From Poecilobothrus nobilitatus (taxonomy: Eukaryota > Arthropoda > Insecta > Diptera > Dolichopodidae), in NCBI GenBank assembly GCA_947095535.1, contig OX352773.1:209394093-209458092 (forward strand): a stretch of 64,000 bases of DNA, written 5' to 3'. A program made the translations under genes and the position numbers. Position 1 is the first letter of the stretch. Every line of letters begins with the position of its first letter. The notes under the pieces are model-generated. The model was not told where the DNA came from. It saw nothing but the letters and a program-made list of their open reading frames with translations, and did not search any database. This document shows, piece by piece, positions 25,831-37,860 of this stretch.

Positions 25831-25909
25831 TCTATTATATAAGATAAATAAATTATTTAATTATAGAAATAAATTTTTATTTTTAATCTGTACAAACATA
25901 CATACATTT

Positions 25910-26065
25910 TTATACCCTTACGATAACTATCGGGTATAATAAAATTACTCCTCCTAAAGTAACACCTCGAAATAAGTAAGATAGATATACTTTCAAAGGT
26001 ATGGATCGTATCAGAATCAAATTCTGAGTCGATTAAGCGTTGTCCGTTCGCCCGTTCGAACGGAC
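25910..26065 (-). mobile_element. Hairpin end of a family H element, inverted
   Basis: It starts with the hairpin TATACCC...GGGTATA at 25912-25939. Then come 'AAAATTACTCCTCC', 'AGATATACTTTCAAAGGTAT', 'TCTGAGTCGATTAAGCG' and GTCCGTTCG words. It is the reverse complement of 4144-4300 with substitutions. Only the end is present. Confidence 0.7.
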
Positions 26066-26620
26066 AATTAAAAATCATTTTTAATACTGAGCTATATATT
26101 TTATAGTATATTCAAATTTATTAGAAAATATATTCGTGAACGTGATTGTTTCTTTACAAATACTTTTAAGTCTCGTTTCTGTTGCAAGTAATAAAAGATC
26201 GTTTTTAAAATTAAAAATAATATTTGTGAAAAAATAAATTAATTAAAATAAAACGTTTTGTGCATTATATTTGTTTACTTTCCCACCATTTATAACTTAA
26301 AAATTCAGAAGCATATTTTCCGTGTACCATATTTGATTCAAACAAAAATGGCGCTTATTTTTCATATAAAATTTTTGATTCAAGTAAGACGCATACAGAC
26401 ATAGAGCCGTCACTGAATACCAATATATGAGTTACTTTAAGTCAAAATGGTATCTTAGATTAAAAAACAACAAGATATGTGAGATATCTGAAAAAGCTTC
26501 AATCTCACAATATCTCATTCAATCAGAACCGAAACAAATATATTTTTCTTTCTTGACTTTATTCAACTCGTATTCAATAAATTAATTATCATGCAACTTA
26601 AAATTTATTTGTGAATTAAA

Positions 26621-27925
26621 CAAGGTAGAATGTAAACCAACGATTTTTAAAAGCGCACATTTCCAAAACTCAGTACAAACTGTTTAGAATTTTGACTTGC
26701 ACAAAAATTTTAAAATTTCATGTAAATAAAAATGTGAAAATAGGAAATTTTTTAAATTTTGAGGGACCGTAAGTCCGGAATCCTATATAACTAAGGAAAG
26801 CTGTTAACACGCGTAAAAATATATTATTGAACCTTTCATTTTCATGTCTTGCCGAAGAAAAATTTGTACAGGTGCCTAAGTTACAGGTGTCTAAAAATAG
26901 CAAATTTTCAATTTTTGAGGCGTAATAACTCTTAAAGAAGGGGTGTTACCAAAAAATTTTCTGAGGAAACTTATACTAATTCTAAAAGTTCTTTTCTGTC
27001 TCAAAATTCCAGGTTCCTATCTAAAGGGGTGCCGGAGTTATGAAAAAAGAAATTTCATGCAAAATGTGGTTTTCACATAACGGTAAATTTAAATCGTAAA
27101 TTACGAAATATTACATAATTTTGATATTGTTTTATATATATAATAAAATTTTCGATCTTCTGGCGGTTTTAGATTGCAAAATTATTACGCAGAGCCCGAG
27201 ATATATATATCTGAAAATGGGGCTTTTTCGCAATTTTGAAGAGCTGCAACTTTGGAACCCTTTACAATTAAAATAAACCTTTAACACACGTAAAAATATA
27301 TTATTGTAGCTTTAATTTTTATATCTTGCAGAAGTAAAATGTGTACAGATTCCTAAGTTACAGATGTTTAAAAATAGCAAATTTTCTATTTTTAAGCCCT
27401 AATAGCTCATAAACAGGGGGTGGTCCGAAAAAATTTTCTGAGCAAACTTATACTAATTCTAAAAGTTCTTTCTTGCCTCAAAATTTCAAGCTTCTATCTA
27501 GAAGCGTGCCGGAGTTATGAAAGTAGAAAAATCATGCAAAATTTGGTTTTCACATAACGGTAAATTTAAATACTAAATTTAAAAAAATTGTATAATTTTG
27601 ATATTAATTTACAAAGATAAAAGAAATACCTGTCGAATGACGTTTTCAGATTGAAAAAATCTTAAGCAGAACATAAGATATATGCATTTAAAAATAGGGC
27701 TTTTTCAAAGTTTGAGGGGCTGTAGCTCCGTAATGGGGGCTACATGAAAAAGTTGTTCCACAAAATTATTTTTTTTATGAGGCCAACCTATGGTTAAAAT
27801 TTTTTTTCTCTATCTTTAACGGTGTAGAAGTTTTGTAAACAGACGGACGGACGGACGGACGGACAGAGTGGAACTAATAAGCACATTTTTTCAAAATTTT
27901 TTTGGAAATGTGCTAAAAATCGATT
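26621..27925 (+). mobile_element. Family K modular repeat, longest copy
   Basis: The left end is 'ACAAGGTAGAATGTAAACCA' followed closely by AAAAGCGCACATTTCC. The right end has a (GACG)n tract at about 27841-27866, then 'AGAGTGGAACTAATAAGCAC' and GGAAATGTGC. GCACATTTCC and GGAAATGTGC form a subterminal inverted repeat. The interior contains an imperfect direct duplication of about 477 nt: 'TAAAAATATATTATTG' occurs at 26814 and 27291, and 'TTTTCACATAACGGTAAATT' recurs too. Non-coding; small open frames inside it, on the minus strand at 26718-26903 and 27794-27979, are incidental. Other copies are at 37861, 40300, 48897 (inverted) and 51634. Confidence 0.7.
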
Positions 27926-27929
27926 ATAT

Positions 27930-30755
27930 ATATATATATATACACCTAAATTTATTTTAATGCCAATTAATTCGACCAATTGAATTAACTATTATATTTT
28001 AATAAAATTTATTAACTACGTATTAACAATTTTCATGTAAGAAGAAGAAATTATTAAGATTAAATCGAATCATTTCTATAAGTAATTAAAAATTGATTCA
28101 CTTTTAGTGCGTTTCACTGGATACGTAGTCAAAAAAAAATTTATGTATCAGTATTTTACATAAGTAATACATTATGTAATTTATTAATTTTGTTTATATT
28201 TTTAAGCCATCTTAACTTTTATCTATAGTACCTCGAAAAAAATATTCTTGCAAAAGGTTTAGGAACCTAAAAGTTCCCGAAGATTTAAAATCTATTCTAT
28301 TTAGCTACCGTTCGTATCGATTTGAAATTTGTCAATTATAAATTAATAAAGTTAAATTAGACTTTTCTTTTTATTTACATCATACCTTTATGAAAAATTA
28401 GATCATACCTATCTTTAATTAAATATACTCATATAAAAATTTCAAATAATCGATCGATCTATAAATGGCAAATTAATTAAAAAAGTTTAAAGTGGTTCTT
28501 ACTAAAAATTTCAAGCTAATTTCATTTACTAAAAATTCTTCCATTAAACTCTAATTCAAATACAATACGCAAGTATTGTGGTTAAAAAATTGATAATAAA
28601 AAGTTAACACAATAAAAAACTTAATTATTTGTAAAAAAAAAAAAAAATAAATAAAAAAAAGTGTTAGAGATATTCCAAAATGTTATTACTTTTGGTGCCT
28701 ACAGTCAAAAGTAAAAAAAAAAATCAAATTAATTTAAAGTAATATCCATCGAGAATTTCTGTACGTCTATGAAATATGAGAACTTTGAAGAAGTTTAACT
28801 TAATATTTAGTTCTACTATTTACAGTAAAATTAAATATTAATTAATAAAAGGACAATAATAACAATCAACTATTTTTTGTCGCGACAACAATAACTATCT
28901 TATATAAAATATTTTACCGAAAAGATAATTCTTTGAATTCTTTTTACTTGTTTCTCTGATTTTTGTTTTTATTATGGTACATTTAGACATTGATTTATTT
29001 TTAAGGTTAGAGCAATCAAATTATTCAAACTTGTCAATATGTCTCTTGTCAATATGTATATATTTGATTGTGAATATATTTGATTAGGAAATCAGCTAAA
29101 AATTTCTTTCAAACGTATATAAAATTAAATCAATAACGATGTATAAAGAATTAATTTAGGATTTAGGTCGTATACGAATGTATCGCACTAGTACTTCACA
29201 CTCTTTTCCTACATGTATTACTATTTTACGGCGAAAATTTAGTGTAGTCGATTGTACACTAAAAGACTGACAAATAATCAAGGGCGATCAGACAATTTAA
29301 TGCACTATTTTCAAATGCGCTAAAAAATTTGCAAAGTTTTTCGGAATTAATTTAATGCGATTAGCTAGTATTTAATGTGAAGTATGATAGTTTCGGAAAC
29401 GGCCTTAGTACAAGTTTTAAAACCTCTAGGAGTGAATAATGTAAAACTAAATAAATTATAAGAAAAAAAAAAATAAACCTTTGAGTACAGTTTTCTTTGA
29501 GCAGAAGCTTTGCACATGACATTGATTGTAATCTTTTCAAGGATTTAAGGATATGGTATAAAAAAAAATTATACAAATTTCATGAAGACTTGCTTTAAGA
29601 AAAAATGCTTTAAAAATTTTCTTTTTTTACAATATGAAAGACTAAAATTTACTTGTAAATATTTGTTATAAATTAAAATTAAATTTTTGGAAGGATCTTG
29701 GTAAGCAAGTCCCAGATTTCACACACGTTATAAGAATAATTTCCCCTTACGACATTTGCAGACACATCTGGAAAGGAAAGACTATAATATTATAATATTA
29801 ATGGCAACATTAATACCTATAATATTCTTGGTAAATTTTTGTGGCAGGGGAACAAACTAAAAAAAAAAAAACATTTTTCTGGGATCTAACATTCAATATC
29901 AAATCGATATCAAAAATAAATAATCAGACTAGGTTTTGATGTAATTATGATAAAAGTAAAATCTGACAGTTTACACATTATATTTTCATAATTTGATTCC
30001 AAAATTTCTTTTATCATTTTAAGACTTAAATGTCTAAATAAGACCTAATATTATTAATACAAAACTTAAATTAGTTAAATAAAAGGTAAATACTGGTTTA
30101 AGAATTTTTTTTTTTTTTTGCTTTCTCAACATTATCACATAAAATATAAAAACGTTTTTAAAAATTTGTATATTTTATAATTTTAATAGTTATTGTTTCT
30201 TTTTCTTGTTTTTTGTTTATTATTAACTCGTTTTATTTCTTTTCTTTAAATTTTTTTTTTTGAATTGAATTGAATTTTAATTTTAATTTTATATTTTTAG
30301 CGAATAATAATAAAAAACATTTTTAAGTAATAGTTATTATAGTTTTAATCTTCTTCAGAATAACATCAAATTTTTTTTTTTTTTTTTTTGTTATCTTGTG
30401 TATATTTAATTTAAATGTGTTTAAAATCGTCAAATAATTCTTTTAATTATTATAAATTGTGATAAAAAAAAAAGAAAAAATTTTTAATAAAATGTTTTTA
30501 AAAATAAATTTAAAAAGTTTTTTTTCAGTTATATAAAAAATATTTAATATTTATTATTTTAAAAAAATAAAAAAAAAAAAAAATTAAAAAATTAAAAAAA
30601 AAAAAATTAAAAAATTAAAAAATTAAAAAAAAAAAAAAATTAAACCAGGAAAAAAAACAAACAAACCGAAGTATAGAAATTAATTAAAACTAAGTACATA
30701 AAAATTATTAGAAGAAAAAAATAACAATTAAAAAAAAAAAAAATTTTAATTAAAA
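27930..30755. other. Intergenic stretch before protease copy 5, no gene seen
   Basis: AT-rich, no exon recognised. A slightly less AT-rich patch at about 29150-29350 contains 'CGATTGTACACTAAAAG' and similar words but shows no domain. At 30580-30640, just upstream of copy 5, runs of AAAAAATT repeat. Confidence 0.4.
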
Positions 30756-30759
30756 TATA

Positions 30760-33700
30760 ATGATTAAGAATAAATTAATGATATTATTAGTAATAGTTTG
30801 TATAATTACGTCATCTGAATGTCAATCAAATCCATGTCCACAATTATTCAATTATGTTCAAAGTTCACAAACAGGTCAACCCGAAGGACGAATAACAATA
30901 ACTGGTATACAAGCAGGACATAATCAACTTACAATTAAAATGACATATCCACCACATATTATAAATGTAAGTAAAATTAATTTTAATTTTAAGTCTCTGT
31001 TTGCGTTAATAAGATTATTGTACAACTTTTTTTTTTTTTTTTTTATGATGTGTGCTGTGAATTTGAATTTACAATTAATTATGTATTAATAAAAGTTAAA
31101 TAATAACTTAACAAACATATTTAAACTATACTGCATTATTTTTTTTTTTTAAATAAAATTTCCTTCAATACGAGTATAAATATTAAAATCGTTTTAATTA
31201 AGAACAAAGCTTTATAAAATGTTTTGTTTAAATAATTTTAGCGGAAAAATTAAAATTTCATCAATGAAAATTATAATTGAGCGGGAAAATTATAATTTAA
31301 TAAATTGATAATAATTTTAAACATATGAAAACTACAAAATTAATATAGTCTGCATATAATACTATGCAGACTATATTAAAGAAAATATTATTGTTTTTTT
31401 TTTTTTTTTGAAGATTTCAATTTGGGTATGCCAAAATTAAGCTTTAAAGCGCAAAAATTTTTACATATCATAATTGAAATATAATACGAAATTAAAATGA
31501 ATTTTTATATATACATGATTATGCGTAGTTTAAAATAATTTTTACTGAACAGTTTGTTGTATACTTAGATTTTATTTTCTAGTTTTGATATTGAAGAAGT
31601 TGAGAATTAAAAAATTATAATATGTATACATACATAAATTATAATTTGAACTATTTTTTGAAAAATGACATTGCGTATAAAAACATTTCTACATTATTTA
31701 AGATAAAGCAATAGATTTAAAGGAAATTAGCCATGGTATAATAGATTTTATAAAAAAAAAAAAAAAATTTACATTCAAAAGTTAAAAAAAAAAATCTACA
31801 TTCAAAGAGTTTATAATTTATTATTTGTTGCACAAATTTTACATAAGCCATTTTATATTTGAAACTTTTTTACCATTCCTATTTTTTATTCATATTTAAC
31901 TAAACTTCAGTTTCGGGAATCATTAATACCACAAAGCCGTTGATTACTCGGATGATATGAGACGTTTCTTTTATTACCACGCCATCTATTATCTTATACA
32001 AGAATTATGTTTTTTATTATTATTTAATTATATATTATACAACTAGATATTAATAATAATTTATAAGACATAGCTATGTACTTATTTTTAATTTAATTAT
32101 ATTATACTAATTACATATTATAAGAAAACTCTATATATTATTTTTTATTAATCTGTATAAGACCCAGCTAGGGTTTGAACTTGAGAACTGCCGTATAAAA
32201 AGCCGGTTGACCAGCTAGTCAATGGCCAATTGAAACTTAGCTTCTTTAAAAATTTTTAGCTTTACATAGTGACTACTTGCGGTGTCTTTGCATACAAGAG
32301 TAAATTCATTTTTTATACCAAAAAAATTACTTAAACAAATTAAGATAGATATAGCTACACTTTTAAATAATTTTGTATCCATTTCATATGTCAAGTTGCT
32401 TAATATGAAGATAAGTATTAAACTTCATATCCATTTAACTATATTACTCTTCTCTTTTATATTTAAATGATAAAATAACAAATTTCAAATTAATTTAACA
32501 ATGTTATTCTTTTGGCTCCGCGTCATAAGTTCGAAAAAATAAACGACATAAGTTAAGACATATTAAAAATTTTCTGTCGAACTTATGAAAAATTATTAAT
32601 ATTAAAAACGACATAAGTTCCAAAGAAAATTTTTTTCGAAACGGCATAAGTTCGAAAAAAAAAAAAAAAATTTAATCACTAATCACTAAGTATATTATTT
32701 ACTTAATATTTTTGTATTTGTATATATTTTGTGTGTTAAAAAATAAATAAAAGCGAGGCTGCGGGTGAGAAACGAGGGAACAATACTCCGCGCGTTTGCG
32801 GAAGCGGCCACCTCACCGGACCGGCCCCCGCCACGGCGAGGAACCTATTTATCATTAGCTGCTACAGCAAAAGCTGATAGATGTTAAAAATTTAGACAAA
32901 ATTATTTTACATATTTTATTTTATTTCATTTTAATATTAATAACTTTTTCAAACATATGACGCCTCATAATTTCGAAAAAATTATTAATATTATAAACGA
33001 CATAAGTTCGACAGAAAATTTTTGTCGTGCTTATGTCGTTTTTTTTTTTTCGAACTTATAATAACGCAAAGCCATTCTTTTATATCAAAAAAAAAAATTT
33101 TTTTTTAACTCTTAAATTTTTAAACAAAAAAATTTAGAATAAAAGCAAAAATCAATTTTTTATGACATTTAGAAAGCACATTTATTATAAGAATAAAGAA
33201 CATTATTTAAGATATATAATTAGATTGTTGACACTTTAATTTTGGTATTTATTTTTTTTTTACTTTTCTTTTTTTGTTAATTAATTTAAATAATTTTAAT
33301 CAATAATAAATTTTAAAAAGCACTTTTCATATATTTAAAAAAAAAAAAAATTTAAATTAAATTGATATTTTGTGATAATGTTTAAGTATTTAATAATCAG
33401 CGGTTTCGATTTTTATAATTCAAGAATAAATTAATATGAACTTGTTTTCAAATAAAAAAAAGAAAACTATTATAATCTTAAAAATAAATTTAAAATTAAA
33501 ATTCCAATTTTAATTTAAGAAATTAAAAAAATTATGCCTGATAAAAATATGAACACATAAATGTATGTATTTCCATAATAATAAAAAGAAAAAAAATAAA
33601 CTTTCAAAAATTGTTTTATTTTTTTTTTATTATGGTTTTTTTTTTTTTTTGGAAAAACGTTTAATTTAAAAAATGAGATCATACCTATTTAATTAAATTC

Positions 33701-36700
33701 GTATTGGTATCACTAGTGAACAAAACTTTTATTTGAATTATTTTAGTTTGTAAATTATTTCAGTAGTACTTTTTAAGCTAATCTTTATATTATAAACTAT
33801 ATTAGACGTGTTATTTTAGTACGGATTAAAGTTTAGATCAGAATTTTAACAATATAGAAAAAACAAAAACAACTGAAAACCAATAGTAATGACAACCGAA
33901 TATTACAGTTTGGTTTATACAAACCTTTAGTTTTATTTATTGTTTTGTTTTTAAATTATATTTTATTTATTAGAAATCATAATTTTTTGAAAATATATCA
34001 AAATGTAAATCAAATGTCAGTTATATCGAACATATGAAAACTTAAAAATTTTATTCAGATCATAAAAAACCATATCGTTCTGTTGGATTTTGATCTTTTA
34101 AGTTGAAGTAACGAAACGTGTAATCGTGAAGGCTTATTGAAAAGAAAAATTCCAGAAACTGTAATTAATATAGTCAAATATGAATAAAAAATAATTTAGT
34201 TGATGTCCCAAGGAGCATAAAACATTCGCAAAATCATAGGGGTGGGAAGAAGACAACAAAAAAAAGTCGAAGTAAAAGAACATGAATTTATATTTACGTG
34301 TCGGACATATTATTGTATTGATAGGTATTGCATATTATACTATCTTTATTCTACACAATGTGTCAGAGTAAAGGTTTTAATAACCTAGTGTTTCCTAAGC
34401 ATTAATTTAGTATTGATAATTCGCTTGCTTTTATTATAGAAAGCTTGCTAATATTATAGTATTTTGTAAACAGACATATTAGAAAATAGATAAACTTTTT
34501 TCTTTATAAAATCATCTATAAACGTTTTGATTTATGATAAAAAGTAAATGAAATAATCGTTTAAACTTGAAAATATTAAAATTTTGTTTGACTATCAAAC
34601 CAATAAAACATTTTTTCTTTTATACAAATTCTCAATTAAATTAAAAGTTTATGGTCTTCATGATTCAATTTTATTCTTTAGATAATTTTTGTTTTTGTAA
34701 AATTTTGTTTTCACATAACGGTAAATTTAAATATTAAATTGCAAAAACTTGTCTAATTTTGATATTGATTTATAAAAAGTTATAACTTTGTTTACTTTTA
34801 TTTTAATATGAGTTAATTGTTTGTTCACATTTTAACATTTCTTTATAAATATGCATGGTAAATATTAATATTATTTATTAATATTATTACTAGTTGACTA
34901 ATGGCGCAGTGCGCTATGAAAAAATTTATAATGCAAATGAAGAACATATTACTGTTAACAGGAATAAATTTGCGAAAATGTAGTTTCTATTTGTTCCTTT
35001 TAGTTTCACTCTGACCGTCTCTGAGTCCGTTCTTTCATCTATTTACAAAACTTCTAAACCGTTTAACATAGAACAATGTAATTTTAACCATGGATAAGTC
35101 TCTTCAAAAAATTAATGTTTTAGAATAATGATAAAGCTAATGATAATGAAAAAGCTAATGATAAAAGCTTCACTCGTTATGGAGTTACATCCCCTCAAAA
35201 TTTTAAAAATACCTATTTATAAATGCATATTATGTATGTATATATATAAAGTTCTGCTTAATACATTTTTAATCTAAAAAGTAAAAACACTCAACCATAT
35301 CAGGATTCTTTTTTATCTTTACAAATGTATATCCAAATTATACAATTTTTTAAAATTTAGTATTTAAATTTACCATTATGTGATTTTTGCAAGATTTTTC
35401 TTTTTTCATATGCATATCTCAGCAAAGGTCCTCTTTATTTTCTCAGATTTATTCATTTTAATGTACATAATTACATATATTAAAAATTAAAATATATTAA
35501 CAGTTTAGAAATAAAATATTTAAATTCTAGAATTATGCTGGCAGTATTGGTTTAACTAGAAGCAATACAGATGTTGTTAGAGATTTATTACAAAATCGTC
35601 CAGTCGTATACCGAGTAAATTTTCCAACAACAAATCCATTACCAACATTAAAAGAAATTAATATAAATGGTCGAACATTGTGTCGTCACACAGGTAAAAT
35701 AAATATTTAAATTTCTTAAACATTTATTCAATCAATTTTGAATATTTTTGATTTTAAAGCGATTCAAAATGGAGCTAGTGAAATAGTTTTAACACATAGT
35801 TTAAATGTACCAAATACAATTCAACTTTCATCCAATGGAAGAAGAACTAGTTCACGAAGAAAAGTTCAACAACAATTTGCTGCAACACAAGGTCGTTCAC
35901 AAACTGTTCCAGTAAGTTCAAATAGTCAATTATCTGGTTGCGGGAAATCTCATGTTCCAATAAGTTTAATCTTTCATGGTAAAGCTTTTAAGCCTGGCTC
36001 TTGGCCGTGGTTAGCACCAATGTTTTCAAGAAGTTCAAATGGACAATTAGAATATAAATGTGCTGGTACAATTATAGCTCCGCATTCTATTATAACGGCA
36101 GCACATTGTGTTGTCGAAAGCGGAAGAGCTCGTAGTCCTCAAAATATAGTATTTGGTTTAGGCGTATTTAATATTTTTAATATAAATGAACCAAACACTC
36201 ATTTAGCTAACGTTAGAAGTATAATTACACATCCGGAATATAGTCGTAGATCCATTTATGATGCTGATATTGCAATTATAATTTTAGCTAGTTCATATAG
36301 GTAAGATTAACATTAGAATAAATTACAACCTTAAAAAAATATATTTTATATACATAGTAATATTTATTTTTTTGTTTCTAATTTTATATAGTTACAATCA
36401 ACGTATACAACCAGCGTGTATGTGGAAATTTTCATCTGATTTAAATAGTATAATTAATAAAGATGGTCAAGTAGCTGGTTGGGGTCTTACAAGAGGTGGA
36501 GCAGCTCAATCATCAGAACCATTAATTGTTAGTGCAAAAGTTATATCAAATGAACAATGTCTACGATCAAATTCTATATATAGTACAATTACTTCAGAGA
36601 GAAATTTTTGTGCCGGATATCGAGATAACAGTGGCCCATGTACAGGTGATTCTGGAAGCGGATTCATCATGGAAATCGGTCATTCATGGTATTTAAGAGC

Positions 36701-36815
36701 TATAGTATCTGGTGCAGTCATGCATGTTAGAAATGTTTGTGATTTGAGAGAATACGTTATTTATACAGATGTAGCAAAATTTGTAGACTGGATAAGACAA
36801 TATGTTAGCATTTAA
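30760..36815 (+). CDS. Gd-like serine protease, copy 5
   Basis: Complete gene, 444 residues. Exons are 30760-30966, 35531-35693, 35760-36300 and 36392-36815. Introns are 4564, 66 and 91 nt, phases 0, 1 and 2. The ATG at 30760 opens a signal peptide (about residues 1-21). GD_N begins NPCPQLFNYV and ends PTLKEININGRTLC. The linker is serine/arginine/glutamine-rich. The protease domain from GCG has His239 (TAAHC), Asp293 (DADIAII) and Ser391 (GDSGSG). The activation region is PISLIFHG: neither a preceding basic residue nor IVGG. GPCTGDS puts Gly at position 189. Sister of copy 4. The first intron carries a SINE, a 560-bp inverted-repeat element and family K pieces, yet its splice sites keep the paralogous frame, so the gene appears intact. 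I see no AATAAA in the first 500 bases after the stop; the next is at 37378. Confidence 0.92.
31340..31379. repeat. Perfect 17-bp stem-loop in intron 1 of protease copy 5
   Basis: TTAATATAGTCTGCATA at 31340-31356 is followed by a 6-nt loop and its exact reverse complement at 31363-31379. Confidence 0.85.
31975..32232 (-). mobile_element. tRNA-derived SINE, family 1 (in intron 1 of protease copy 5)
   Basis: On the minus strand the head near 32225 reads 'TTGACTAGCTGGTCAACCGG', then a degenerate B box GTTCAAACCC near 32170. An AT-rich body ends in 'GATAATAGATGGCGT' at about 31993-31979. The same tail word is at 41747 and 48325. Confidence 0.6.
32506..33081. mobile_element. 560-bp terminal-inverted-repeat transposon with 8-bp target duplication
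   Basis: The element body is 32514-33073. Its left end 'GGCTCCGCGTCATAAGTTCG' is matched at the right end by the inverse of GGCTTTGCGT...ATAAGTTCG. Both ends are flanked by ATTCTTTT (32506-32513 and 33074-33081), an 8-bp target-site duplication. Further copies of 'CGACATAAGTTCGA' lie inside both ends as subterminal repeats. No transposase is encoded. An 8-bp duplication suits hAT, P or Merlin elements. If a flanking T/A is counted in the inverted repeat, the duplication shrinks to 6 bp, so the class stays open. A GC-rich block sits in the middle. Confidence 0.75.
32752..32845. other. GC-rich block inside the 560-bp transposon
   Basis: Of the 80 bases at 32761-32840, 56 are G or C, in a window that is otherwise strongly AT-rich. 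The + strand has an open frame of roughly 38 codons containing 'NTPRVCGSGHLTGP', which I cannot assign to a family. It looks like captured foreign sequence. Confidence 0.7.
34690..35430. mobile_element. Family K fragments, mixed orientation
   Basis: Around 34707 the + strand has the K word 'TTTTCACATAACGGTAAATT'. From about 34915 to 35420 the K modules run on the minus strand: 'TTTTAGTTTCACTCTGACCG' near 35000 and 'GTATTTAAATTTACC' near 35360. It is a broken or rearranged copy inside intron 1 of protease copy 5. Confidence 0.5.
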
Positions 36816-37860
36816 TTTTTCCTTTGTTTTTGTTTTTTTTTTTTTTTCTTAGATATTTACAAATTAAGATATTTTAAAACATTTAAAATTGATTTGAAAT
36901 TTAAGTTGACTAATTTCAAAACTTTCCTTTAAAATATATTTATATTAAGAAATTAAGAAGTATCCAACCAAAGCCTAAGAAGAGAAAGCACAAATTGTAG
37001 AACTAGAATAATAATAAGACATTTACAATTTTAAAAATCTTATATTTAGCTTTAAGAAAAATCCTCACAAATTAGCAATAAGGATAATATGCATGAATTA
37101 ACATGCAATCAAAAACAAAAACTTCTAAAGGATAGTTGTTTTAGTATTTTGTTCTAGTTATTGTGACGTAACAAATGTACTGTATTAAGCATTACTTTAT
37201 TCTTTTTAAAGATATGTTAATTACAGCCATGGACAAACTTAATACCATAACATTAAAATTAAATTTTATTAGATAGTAAATATTGTAGTAAATACAACTT
37301 GTTTTTTGTGTCAAAAGTTAAATAACTTATTTATTTTATTTTGTCAAGTGTTATATATAGAAACAAAGATGGAGTGTAATAAATTGAAGCGTTTTATTAT
37401 TTATAAAGAAGCACACAGTCTTTTTTTAAAAATAAAAAAGAATTAGTGGTAAACAGTTAATTAACTTTTTTCAATTTCAATTAAAAAACTGAAAAGAAAT
37501 TTTTAATTTTTTTTTTTAAAAATTGTTAAAATGCAACATATACATATATATTTATTTTTATGTTAACAATATTTTTAAGTACATATAATTTTAAATTAAA
37601 ATGTTAGAAATCGTAACAAAAAACTGAAATAAAATAAATATAATAAAAATTCATTTAACTTACCATGTGGTATTATGTTTTATTTCTTATTTTAAATGCA
37701 AAAAGTCTGTAATAAAAATAAGCATTACGTTAATTTAATTTTTAACGTCTTCAAGTAAAGTTTAATACTATGATTATTTATTTTTAATAAAAAAAAATTC
37801 CTAGTATTTATAGTATTTATACTTAATTATATAAAAAAAAAATTCTAAAAACATAAAAAA
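36816..37860. other. 3' flank of protease copy 5, no gene seen
   Basis: AT-rich; no further paralogue, RNA gene or clear repeat before the K element at 37861. Confidence 0.4.
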
